The notes under the pieces were generated by a model. It did no database searches and was not told the origin of the DNA. It saw only the letters and a program-made list of their open reading frames with translations. This document shows, one piece after another, positions 1 to 6,109 of a stretch of DNA of 7,769 bases. Position 1 is the stretch's first letter; each line of letters starts with the position of its first letter. The DNA comes from Candidatus Kapaibacterium sp. (lineage in GTDB: Bacteria; Bacteroidota; Ignavibacteria; Kapaibacteriales; UBA2268). The position numbers and the translations under genes are program-made. The stretch lies in the NCBI GenBank assembly GCA_030835065.1, contig JAUQWR010000343.1:1-7769 (forward strand), given 5' to 3'.

Positions 1-4
1 AAGT

Positions 5-373
5 ATGAAATTAGTAAATATAGAGTATGAGTTTTTGTTTAAATCGATTTCAGGACGAACCAAAACAGTAGAAGAAGTAAACCTTGATTTTGAAGTAGAA
101 CAAATATTTATGGAGCGGATTCAAGAGATTATCCACTTAGAAGGAATTTTGATTGAGATAGTCGGTAAATGGATCTGGGTAACAGGACAGACATTTACAT
201 TTAAGGACGTACTTAAGAGGGCTGGTTTCTTTTTCGCAGCCAAGAAAAAAGCTTGGTTTTGGAGACCTGACGAAGCACGTTCCTATAACAGAAGAGAAAT
301 GAGCCTTGAAGAGATAAGGCAAATACACGGTACAATGAATGTACCAACTGTTGGAAGAGGTTTAATTTCATAA
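5..373 (+). CDS. Small W/F-rich protein with phage/plasmid-type domain, function unknown
   Basis: A 122-residue protein with no signal peptide or membrane segment, so probably cytoplasmic. Residues about 28-45 look helical and acidic. Residues about 49-110 form a recognisable unit: the strand EIVGKWIWVTGQT, then a helix with LKRAGF, a basic turn AAKKKAWFWRP, and a last helix with SLEEIRQIHG. From general knowledge, this G-x-W-x-W-x-x-G-x-T ... L-K-x-x-G-F ... K-K-x-x-W-x-x-R-P pattern occurs in small proteins of phages, plasmids and integrative elements, sometimes fused to a J domain. Its biochemical role is not established, and I give no function. The ATG is only four bases into the window, so a ribosome binding site cannot be judged and an upstream operon partner is possible. 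A strong terminator follows directly, so this is the last gene of its transcript. Coding is fairly secure; the family link is moderate. Confidence 0.72.
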   Translation: MKLVNIEYEFLFKSISGRTKTVEEVNLDFEVEQIFMERIQEIIHLEGILIEIVGKWIWVTGQTFTFKDVLKRAGFFFAAKKKAWFWRPDEARSYNRREMSLEEIRQIHGTMNVPTVGRGLIS

Positions 374-407
374 TGCAAATATAAGCAAAAACATGAAGAG
401 TTAATCT

Positions 408-441
408 GAAAAAATGAGGGTAAAATAGCCCTCATTTTTTT
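408..441 (+). terminator. Intrinsic terminator after the first gene
   Basis: ATGAGGG (414-420 with its flanking A) pairs with CCCTCAT (429-435) around an 8-base loop. The stem is extended by an A-run on the left (409-413) against a T-run on the right (436-440). The T-run follows the GC core directly, and the mirrored A-run means it could also act on the opposite strand. It lies about 35 bases after the stop codon of the 5-373 gene. Confidence 0.85.
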
Positions 442-472
442 GGGATGTCGTGTTTCACGACGCCCTTGTTTT
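442..472 (+). terminator. Second hairpin in tandem, possible back-up terminator
   Basis: GTCGTG (447-452) and CACGAC (456-461) form a perfect 6-bp stem with a TTT loop. GGG (442-444) and CCC (463-465) add a lower helix across a small internal loop. An interrupted T-stretch (TTGTTTT) follows. It starts one base after the first terminator. The stem is clear; the role as back-up terminator, processing site or protein site is inference. Confidence 0.5.
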
Positions 473-485
473 GAAATAAATAGCA

Positions 486-548
486 ATGCATAAATTTACG
501 CATAAAGATAAAAAATAATAACGCATAAATTTACGCATAAAAATAAAA
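486..548. repeat. Two 35-bp-spaced palindromic repeats (GCATAAATTTACGC), operator- or iteron-like
   Basis: The 14-mer GCATAAATTTACGC occurs at 488-501 and 523-536. Each copy continues with ATAAA, so the box GCATAAA appears four times, at 488, 500, 523 and 535. The shared unit is about 26 bases with one G/A difference. Each 14-mer is a palindrome except for one A/C mismatch; in the first copy the symmetry extends to 18 bp (486-503). Such symmetric, phased copies are typical of regulator operators or replication iterons. Nothing here says which protein binds. It lies 350 bp upstream of the gene pair starting at 888. Confidence 0.6.
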
Positions 549-553
549 GATGC

Positions 554-611
554 CTTAAAACCCACATCTATTCAAAGTTCCCAGCGTCAAGGCTCATAAA
601 TGAGTTTTAAG
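554..611. repeat. Imperfect inverted repeat, 11-bp arms
   Basis: CTTAAAACCCA (554-564) is complementary to TGAGTTTTAAG (601-611) with one mismatch, enclosing about 36 bases. A smaller hairpin, CTCAT/ATGAG (593-597 and 600-604), overlaps the right arm and would compete with it. It has no T-run and does not match integron attC core sites. Role unknown; it could be a structured leader or a mobile-element scar. Confidence 0.4.
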
Positions 612-887
612 AGGAGTTGATTTATTTTCCCTATAACTATAAAGATACCTAATCGGAATTTTAGTAACTCCATATAATAAATAACTTAGTGTTTTAGTGA
701 AATTGCTTAAACGATTGAATTATAAGGATTTTGCAGGATTTTTGACTTAATCAAATACTATGCCAAAAAAAAATTTTTATTTTCATCAAATTATAAGTTG
801 AAATAAAAATCAAATATTCATAAATTTATTTTGAATGTTATGGAAAAGCATTTTAAATATTGATAACAATTTATTATTGAGGTTATT
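612..887. other. AT-rich non-coding leader upstream of the gene pair, with one AT hairpin
   Basis: No coding frame is supported here. GGAGTT (613-618) and AACTCC (666-671) could pair. A longer AT-only hairpin is formed by 773-785 and 798-810, with about ten consecutive A-T pairs plus one G-T pair around a 12-base loop. No exact TTTG-N19-TAnnTTTG promoter was found. The closest is a one-base-short TATTTTG at about 827-833, so the promoter of the downstream pair stays unplaced. Confidence 0.4.
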
Positions 888-1325
888 ATGTTTTGTGTGA
901 ATTGGGCTGTTAAAGAACTCTGTAAAAAAGCAGGCTTAGATGAATCAATAATAGAAATAATTGATAAACAAATCCTGATATATACAGATGAAAATGGTGG
1001 ATGGAAAGAATATGATTATGAAGTTTATAATCTAACTGATTTAAAGTTATACTTTGATTTTGTAAGAGATCCAGTTGAAGTTGATTCTAAAGAGATATAT
1101 GCAATTTTATTTTTAAAAGAAATTGTAAATGAAGGCGAAGAAGGCGAAGGACGTGGTCACTGCGTATTTGTTAATTATTGGAAAACTGAAAACAATTATT
1201 CCATTTCTGATGACACTGGTATAAATATGATAAATGGTTTGGATCGTCAACAATATAAAATATTCAATAATAAGTTTATAATGAGATTTAAAAAAAGAAG
1301 TCTTTTAATATCGAATGATTTGTAA
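888..1325 (+). CDS. Unrecognised 145-aa protein, possible papain/C39-like fold
   Basis: I do not recognise this protein by family. It is 145 residues, acidic in the middle (a Glu/Gly-rich turn at about 82-90), with no signal peptide. The start is well fixed: GAGG at 879-882 lies five bases before the ATG, and an in-frame stop at 864-866 leaves no other start. A striking arrangement is Cys3 at the N-terminus of a predicted helix, then GHCVFVNYW with His91, then SISDDTG with Asp108/109. The Cys-to-His gap (88) and His-to-Asp gap (17) are close to those of C39-type and other papain-fold cysteine peptidases. The usual upstream oxyanion Gln is absent because only two residues precede the Cys, so activity is doubtful. 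The gene is followed after 17 bases by the next ORF with an identical ribosome-site layout, so they are probably co-transcribed. GC content is clearly lower than in the riboswitch-controlled gene. Confidence 0.7.
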   Translation: MFCVNWAVKELCKKAGLDESIIEIIDKQILIYTDENGGWKEYDYEVYNLTDLKLYFDFVRDPVEVDSKEIYAILFLKEIVNEGEEGEGRGHCVFVNYWKTENNYSISDDTGINMINGLDRQQYKIFNNKFIMRFKKRSLLISNDL

Positions 1326-1332
1326 AGTAATT

Positions 1333-1336
1333 GAGG
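1333..1336 (+). promoter_or_regulatory. Ribosome binding site that sets the start at 1343
   Basis: GAGG lies six bases before the ATG at 1343 and directly abuts the ATG at 1337. The 888 gene shows GAGG five bases before its ATG. The 1343 start is therefore preferred over the in-frame TTG at 1331 or ATG at 1337. Confidence 0.6.
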
Positions 1337-1342
1337 ATGAAT

Positions 1343-1987
1343 ATGGAAAATATTAATTGTTATTGTGAAAAATTAAATTCATATAAAGATATATATGTGG
1401 AAAGAGCTAATGGACTCATGCAACCAAAAGATAATAAAAAAATATTGTTAACTATGGATATAGTGCTATTAGCATCAATGAATAGAGCTCTTAAAGTCAT
1501 TTCTGGATTTATTGAAATGCTTGTTATTAATAATTATTGTTGTGCTATGCCACTTGTCAGAATTCAACAAGATAATGTAATGAGGTTGTATGCATTTTAT
1601 TTGGTTAAAGATGCAAACAAATTAGCTTCACAAGTTATAAATGGGGATAAATTGGATAATATCAAGATAAATGATAATGGAAAGCAACAAAGATTGACAG
1701 ATTCTTTTCTTTCTATGAAGGTATCAAAAATTCAATCAGGCTTTAGAGATTTATATCAAAATTTATCTGGGTATGTACATTTAAGCGAAAAACATATTCA
1801 AAGTACGATTAATGAGGTAGATAATTTAAAATGTATTGTTTTAAGTGATGAAGATGATTATATTGGTGACGACTTGAAATTATGTACAATTAATGATATG
1901 TTGGATACTAGTAAACTACATTTAAAAATAATAGATGATTTGATAGATAAAGGTACAAGATTTAAAAAAGATATGATCCAAATGTGA
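1343..1987 (+). CDS. Uncharacterised helical protein with LSGYVHLS motif
   Basis: A 214-residue, predicted mostly alpha-helical protein without a signal peptide. In order: a helical N-terminal half with a hydrophobic helix at about 35-65; a patch of polar residues in MPLVRIQQDNVMRLYAFYL (69-87); a loop with RLTDSFLS (117-124); then FRDLYQNLSGYVHLSEKH (134-151); and a charged C-terminal helix. The R-x-Q-x-D-N-x-x-R ... L-T-D ... S-G-Y-V-H-x-S-x-K-H pattern resembles a widespread group of hypothetical proteins often seen in accessory islands. I know of no assigned function, and any likeness to DUF5677 or HEPN-type proteins is weak. The clustered Arg, Asp, Asn and His would suit a nuclease or nucleotide-binding site, but this is inference. 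It is the second gene of a two-gene unit with 888-1325 and converges on the truncated SpvB-like gene 92 bases further on. Confidence 0.72.
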   Translation: MENINCYCEKLNSYKDIYVERANGLMQPKDNKKILLTMDIVLLASMNRALKVISGFIEMLVINNYCCAMPLVRIQQDNVMRLYAFYLVKDANKLASQVINGDKLDNIKINDNGKQQRLTDSFLSMKVSKIQSGFRDLYQNLSGYVHLSEKHIQSTINEVDNLKCIVLSDEDDYIGDDLKLCTINDMLDTSKLHLKIIDDLIDKGTRFKKDMIQM

Positions 1988-2079
1988 CCAACAATTCAAC
2001 GCTTAGCTGAGTGGTAGTAGAAAATAATTATTGAGATAGTGGCGAAAAGTACTGATGATTAAACGACTAATTTATTGGG

Positions 2080-3735
2080 CTAAAAGGGCGAAAAATGGCA
2101 GGGGGATTTATGATGATAATATTTACTGGCAATCGTTGACTTCCAACGTTTATTAGCCTGCTCGCTAAAATATGGTACAATTAGATCATCATATCCATCA
2201 TTATTTAAATCGACAATTATCATTCTGTCTAATAATAACTTATCGCCTACATCCCTTCGGTGCCAGCTAAAAGCAGCCTGCCCACTCAAATTTTCAAATA
2301 TTTTTATAGCCTCGTTCGAATATATTTTATCTGTATATCCTAAATTAGTTTCGATATAAGCTTCTAAATGGCTAAGCTCATAGTCGCTGCATATTACCAG
2401 CCTGTCTTGCCTCCCATCTCCAGTAAAATCCCCAAATTTGTAGTATATTTTTTTGTCTATTGGAGCGATTTTATCATTTGGAAATCCTGTTAAATTTTCG
2501 TGTGTTTTCCAATCTAAAATATTTGATCTTGTTAGTTTTTGAACTTTAACATCTAATGTATTGCTATAATCATCATTTTCGTAATTAAAAACAATGGGAT
2601 TATTAAATGTTTCTCCGTCGCGGGAATAATCCGTAAATGTATGCAACATTGATCGATTATTAAATAAATAACCCAATTCATATCTTGCTAATCTTCGATT
2701 TTGATTACTTTTGTTAAATACTTCAATCTTATATAATAAAAGACTTTTTGGAAGTCTGTCTCCCTTTATAAATCTATAAGTAATATCCTGCCGTCTTGCA
2801 TATGAAAATTGAACTTTTAAATAAGGTTCTAATTCGGGAGTTTTTTCATTTCCTGTATATTCTATATTATCCAGCCAATACTCGTAAACATCATCTTTAT
2901 AGTTAAACTTTATATAGTTTTTGTCCTTATCAATTATTTTGGTAATAAACCAGCAAATTGGCACTGAACAAGCAATAGATGAAGTTCTATAATCATTTCC
3001 ATAATAAACCTCATCACCACTAATATTTTCTAATCTAAATCCATTCAGCCTATTCTCTGAATAAATTGGAAATACCCTGATTCTGTTATTATCATTTGTT
3101 ACATATATCGCATCTTCGCTCCAATATTCCACATTTGTATTGATATTGATCAATCTTGCTCCATCAAAAGACAACCTATCACTAGTATCCAAATTCAAAT
3201 ATGAAGTTTTGCCATCATAATACTCAGTTTTGGCAATTCTAGTAATATTACTAAAGCAAGACATAGTCCATCCCATACCCAATACACCATTACCAAATGA
3301 GCTATTATAAATCAAGCCTAAATTTGGTTTCATACCTCCGCTACCTTTAGGCAGTGGGATTTCGATTTGATAATTTAGAGATCCATCAGGCAAAACACTA
3401 ATATTTCCGCTATTATATCCCGGCTGATTAGCTGATATACTACTATTTTCGAAATCATATTTACTTGGAAGATATACAATAGGATTAATTCCGGGGTACT
3501 TTTGGTTTCCTGCTACCAACATAATATTTTTCAACCCACTACTGTCTTTTCTAGCTCTAAACTTGAAGCCGGGCTTAAATATTATGCTTTTCTTTGCTTG
3601 ATACACTTGGGTTGTATCAACAATTAATGAGTCATTCAACTCAATTTCATCGCCATATATCACTTGCGAATAAACTGTCGTTAATGACATTATATACACA
3701 AGTATGCAGCAAAATAACAATCTATATGCATTCAT
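2080..3735 (-). CDS. SpvB/TcaC-like N-terminal protein, truncated (no Rhs or toxin part)
   Basis: A 551-residue secreted protein. Residues 1-23 form a signal peptide ending near VYSQ. Residues about 44-61 (YQAKKSIIFKPGFKFRA) match the short stacked-strand motif that precedes Rhs-type proteins in Bacteroidota. Residues 117-166 hold the SpvB/TcaC N-terminal hallmark: PLPKGSGGMKPNLGLIYNSS, then GVLGMGW, then a closing ITR. Two FG-GAP/VCBS-type DxDxDG loops follow (GDFTGDGRQD at 435-444 and VDLNNDGYDD at 508-517). Family members normally run on for one to several thousand residues with Rhs repeats and a variable toxin tip. Here the frame ends about 30 residues after the second loop in an unrelated tail (ASKYYHHKSPCHFSPF). 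No open frame continues downstream, so I read it as a truncated or remodelled gene rather than a simple frameshift. The ATG follows a GGA six bases upstream and sits 33 bases after the upstream gene, so the two probably form an operon. Confidence 0.8.
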   Translation of the reverse strand: MNAYRLLFCCILVYIMSLTTVYSQVIYGDEIELNDSLIVDTTQVYQAKKSIIFKPGFKFRARKDSSGLKNIMLVAGNQKYPGINPIVYLPSKYDFENSSISANQPGYNSGNISVLPDGSLNYQIEIPLPKGSGGMKPNLGLIYNSSFGNGVLGMGWTMSCFSNITRIAKTEYYDGKTSYLNLDTSDRLSFDGARLININTNVEYWSEDAIYVTNDNNRIRVFPIYSENRLNGFRLENISGDEVYYGNDYRTSSIACSVPICWFITKIIDKDKNYIKFNYKDDVYEYWLDNIEYTGNEKTPELEPYLKVQFSYARRQDITYRFIKGDRLPKSLLLYKIEVFNKSNQNRRLARYELGYLFNNRSMLHTFTDYSRDGETFNNPIVFNYENDDYSNTLDVKVQKLTRSNILDWKTHENLTGFPNDKIAPIDKKIYYKFGDFTGDGRQDRLVICSDYELSHLEAYIETNLGYTDKIYSNEAIKIFENLSGQAAFSWHRRDVGDKLLLDRMIIVDLNNDGYDDLIVPYFSEQANKRWKSTIASKYYHHKSPCHFSPF

Positions 3736-3768
3736 GACATTTCCGATTCAACTAATAATAATATTATT

Positions 3769-5274
3769 TTATTTACTTTTTTTCAACGAGTTCAACTCTT
3801 TTTTTAAGTCAATAATTTCTAAAGTAAGTTCTTCAATTTTTTTAAGCAAAAGCATTTGCATTTCATTTAAATTAACACCATTCGATAAGATTTCGTTTTT
3901 AGATGGTATTCCCGGCAGATGCTTATTACTTTTTATGTAATCTTCAATTTGATTAATACTCATTCTCTTATAATTTTCATCAAACACATTATCTGGCCAA
4001 TCTGGATCATCACTAGGCTTTACTCTAATCTCTTCAGTCAATATGATTCCCTTAACTTTCAGATTTATCATATTAGAAGCTCCATTTATATCAAGCCTTG
4101 CTGTGGCTGAGTCTGTACCGATTGCAATATTATCTGCAATTATATTATTACTAATTATATATCCCGATACGTCTAAAGCTGCCAATGGATTTAGCGTTCC
4201 AATTCCTACTCTTCCATCTCTGGTTATAAGCATTTTGGGGCTTATAGTTTCATATCCATCAGAGCATTGTGCTTCGCCAGACTTAAATACAAGCGAACCC
4301 GATGGAATCCCAAAATCGTTAGCCATCACTTCAATCCTCCACGGAAAAGCCTTTGGAGTACTAAACGAAAAGCATGAATCATTGTCAATAGCTCTATATA
4401 GTTTTATTGATGGATTATCGTACTCATTTCCAAAACTTATCTTGGAATTGAAATTTCTATTCAATCCAACTGTAAATATATCTATAGGATTATTTATACC
4501 AATTGAAAACTTCCCATCTGAAGTAATTCTCAATCTTTCAAATAGAGAATCAAGAGCAATATCACCGGTCTTAACAATAAAATCCTTACCATTTATTGGT
4601 CCTATAAAATTATAATCATCATCAATATTACTATTACCAAACAATCCCCAGTAGCATGGATTATCAGTCGGACAATCTATATTCGAGTAATATATTTTTG
4701 TATTCAATTCAATATTATGAGAAGCACATGCATAAATACAACCTTCATTTCTACATGTATCACCAGTTTTTTCAGAGCTTACCTGCTTTATTACATCATA
4801 TTTATTAACATTTTCTATTTGATAATTACTAATACAACAATCATTGGTACATAATGAATCATTGGTCAAATCAATTGGATAGCAAGCTCTAGTCCTTATC
4901 TTTACATTATAATTATTAATATTACCCAAAATTCCAAAAAATTCTCTAGACTTGCCTAATACTTTTTTTATCAGCTCACTTAATATAGAATTAGTAAAAC
5001 TTCTGCTAAAATTTGTTTGGGGCTCAATACTTGTCATTTCAATTAAATATACACATTCACCATTACTAGTATTACAGCATTTTTTAATATTCATCCTCAC
5101 TATATAGCTTGCATCACCATAATTAGTATTGACAATAAAGATATTCGCTCGGGTTTCGCTGGTATTAATTGAATATCCTGCAGGACATTCTTGGGTACAA
5201 TCAATATAATTCTGTGCCTTCATAATATTTGATATAAGCAATAGACACACAATGGCGAAAAACAACTTTCTCAT
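3769..5274 (-). CDS. Secreted cysteine-rich fibre-like protein with C-terminal coiled coil
   Basis: A 501-residue exported protein. Residues 1-20 are a signal peptide (cut near KAQ). Residues 25-210 are unusually rich in Cys (pairs and CxxxC/CxxxxC spacings near 26-30, 66-74, 131-147, 174-183 and 201-207) and match nothing I know. Residues about 248-263 and 348-363 repeat an I-T-x-D-G-x-x-x-I-G-x-x-x-P unit, followed by AALDVSG, as in trimeric tail-fibre-like beta structures. Residues 425-470 are the well-known Bacteroidota surface-fibre ending (DWPDNVFDENY ... HLPGIPS). Residues 470-500 are a Leu/Lys/Glu coiled coil, likely a trimerisation handle. The start is set by AAGAGG six bases before this ATG; an in-frame TTG 18 bases upstream overlaps that site and is unlikely. 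Being first in an operon with the SpvB-like gene suggests a joint cell-surface role, perhaps adhesion or display, but no partner is proven. Confidence 0.82.
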   Translation of the reverse strand: MRKLFFAIVCLLLISNIMKAQNYIDCTQECPAGYSINTSETRANIFIVNTNYGDASYIVRMNIKKCCNTSNGECVYLIEMTSIEPQTNFSRSFTNSILSELIKKVLGKSREFFGILGNINNYNVKIRTRACYPIDLTNDSLCTNDCCISNYQIENVNKYDVIKQVSSEKTGDTCRNEGCIYACASHNIELNTKIYYSNIDCPTDNPCYWGLFGNSNIDDDYNFIGPINGKDFIVKTGDIALDSLFERLRITSDGKFSIGINNPIDIFTVGLNRNFNSKISFGNEYDNPSIKLYRAIDNDSCFSFSTPKAFPWRIEVMANDFGIPSGSLVFKSGEAQCSDGYETISPKMLITRDGRVGIGTLNPLAALDVSGYIISNNIIADNIAIGTDSATARLDINGASNMINLKVKGIILTEEIRVKPSDDPDWPDNVFDENYKRMSINQIEDYIKSNKHLPGIPSKNEILSNGVNLNEMQMLLLKKIEELTLEIIDLKKELNSLKKSK

Positions 5275-5280
5275 TTTACA

Positions 5281-5286
5281 CCTCTT
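5281..5286 (-). promoter_or_regulatory. Ribosome binding site for the fibre-like gene
   Basis: On the minus strand this reads AAGAGG, six bases before the ATG at 5274. It decides for the shorter start, since the alternative TTG codon at 5292 lies upstream of it. A small 5-bp hairpin (ATTCG 5315-5319 with CGAAT 5324-5328) lies in the probable leader. Confidence 0.6.
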
Positions 5287-5292
5287 AATCAA

Positions 5293-5814
5293 TTATATTT
5301 TATAATTTATTACAATTCGTTTCCGAATATAAATTCCGTCTATTGATATATTATTTTTGAATTCTGCTTCGCAAATCTTGAATGCAAAATAATTCATTTT
5401 CCATCTTTTGCAAATTATTTTATTTTTATTCTAATTATATATTTTATTAATATTTGCAAACTAAATAATGAATTTTTCTATTCCACTCTATTCATATTTT
5501 AGCACTTTTCAATATTTCCTTCTATACAAATATATTCATTAATGCTTTAATCATATTAATTTATTAATTATTTTATATCTACTTATATTACAATTATTTA
5601 TTATTTATATTCATCATTGATTTTAATAATTTCATATTAAATATATCTAATCCAACACAAATAATTTATTTCAAAAATCATATATTTACTTTTTCATTAC
5701 AAAAAATAACACTCAAACAGTTCATTATATTTTTTAAGAATAAATATTATTAAATGATTTATTGGCATCTAAAATTATTTTCTTCATTAACTTTTTTTTC
5801 TCAAATATTTGTTT
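5293..5814. other. Very AT-rich intergenic region between divergent transcription units
   Basis: No gene or plausible coding frame is visible in about 520 bases of nearly pure A/T. It must hold the promoter of the minus-strand fibre/SpvB operon. The only full match to TAnnTTTG on that strand is TATATTTG at 5534-5527, about 250 bases from the start codon and without a good -33 partner, so it is not called. AT-only inverted repeats such as 5386-5394 with 5413-5421 exist, but they are expected by chance at this composition. Confidence 0.5.
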
Positions 5815-5822
5815 TAATTTTG
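5815..5822 (+). promoter_or_regulatory. Candidate -7 box for the riboswitch transcript
   Basis: TAATTTTG fits the Bacteroidota -7 consensus TAnnTTTG and would place the RNA start within a few bases of the riboswitch's 5' edge. The matching -33 position is TTTT rather than TTTG, so support comes mainly from position. Confidence 0.42.
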
Positions 5823-5828
5823 AATCAT

Positions 5829-5985
5829 GTTCATTGCAAATTAAGGGAAGCAGGTGAGAATCCTGCACGGTAGCGCCGCTGTATCAGCGTACCGAAGCTT
5901 CTCGAATTTTTTCAGCCACTGCTCTCGGGTGGGAAGGCGAAGCTTAGGGATGATGCTGGAGTCAGAAGACCTGGTTTGTTTTGCT
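5829..5985 (+). promoter_or_regulatory. Cobalamin (B12) riboswitch aptamer
   Basis: Binds a cobalamin and controls the downstream mRNA. The conserved parts appear in order: GGGAAGCAGGTGAGAATCC with the P3 stem GCAGG/CCTGC (5850-5854 and 5862-5866); the P5 arm CGGTA/TACCG (5868-5872 and 5890-5894) with CGC/GCG above it and the CCGCTGT loop; a GCTTC/GAAGC stem (5897-5901 and 5939-5943) enclosing the hairpin CCAC/GTGG (5916-5919 and 5929-5932); GGGAAGGCGA; and the B12 box GGAGTCAGAAGACCTG at 5958-5973. A closing P1 may be GCAAA (5836-5840) with TTTGC (5980-5984). All hallmark bases are present, so it is probably functional. Confidence 0.95.
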
Positions 5986-6102
5986 CATTATAGTGCTGAA
6001 GGTCAGCACGACACCTGCGCTAACAGGTGAATGAGGGAAGCGAAAGTCTATTCTAACTTCTACTTTCTTTCCCCCATATTTAATCGTTTTTTTCTTTTGG
6101 GG
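5984..6102 (+). promoter_or_regulatory. Expression platform of the B12 riboswitch
   Basis: CTCATT (5984-5989) pairs with AATGAG (6030-6035) and encloses two perfect hairpins: GTGCTG/CAGCAC (5993-5998 and 6004-6009) and CACCTG/CAGGTG (6012-6017 and 6024-6029). A third helix pairs GGGAA and GAAAGT (6035-6039 and 6042-6047) with ACTTTC and TTCCC (6062-6067 and 6069-6073). The C-run 6072-6076 can instead pair with TGGGG at 6098-6102, eight bases before the ATG. A T-run at 6087-6093 lies 13 bases past the third helix, too far for a classical terminator. Control at translation start is the better reading, but it is inference. Confidence 0.6.
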
Positions 6103-6109
6103 TTTTTCT

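Noticed and set aside
137..486. Minus-strand ORFs at 137-328 and 283-486
   Set aside because: The first is contained in the 5-373 gene. The second runs through the terminator hairpins.
374..887. CRISPR array or tRNA gene in the left non-coding region
   Set aside because: Only two repeat copies with a 9-base gap are present, with no spacer-like units, and no cloverleaf or TTCGA-type arm was found.
1983..2160. Integron attC site after the gene pair (CCAACAATTCAACG resembles the start of many attC sites)
   Set aside because: The R'' core does not fit RYYYAAC and no partner GTTRRRY lies at a suitable distance. No long imperfect palindrome is formed.
3704..4615. Plus-strand ORFs over the two minus-strand surface genes (3704-3940, 3919-4110, 4043-4615)
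   Set aside because: They lie within or across minus-strand genes with strong domain evidence, have low-complexity hydrophobic translations and lack ribosome sites.
5386..5421. Inverted repeat AAAATAATT/AATTATTTT and repeated GCAAA words in the intergenic region
   Set aside because: The arms are pure A/T, the loop is 18 bases and the surroundings are almost all A/T, so chance pairing is expected.
6062..6093. Classical intrinsic terminator in the riboswitch platform
   Set aside because: The T-run at 6087-6093 begins 13 bases after the nearest stem, with no GC-rich stem touching it.
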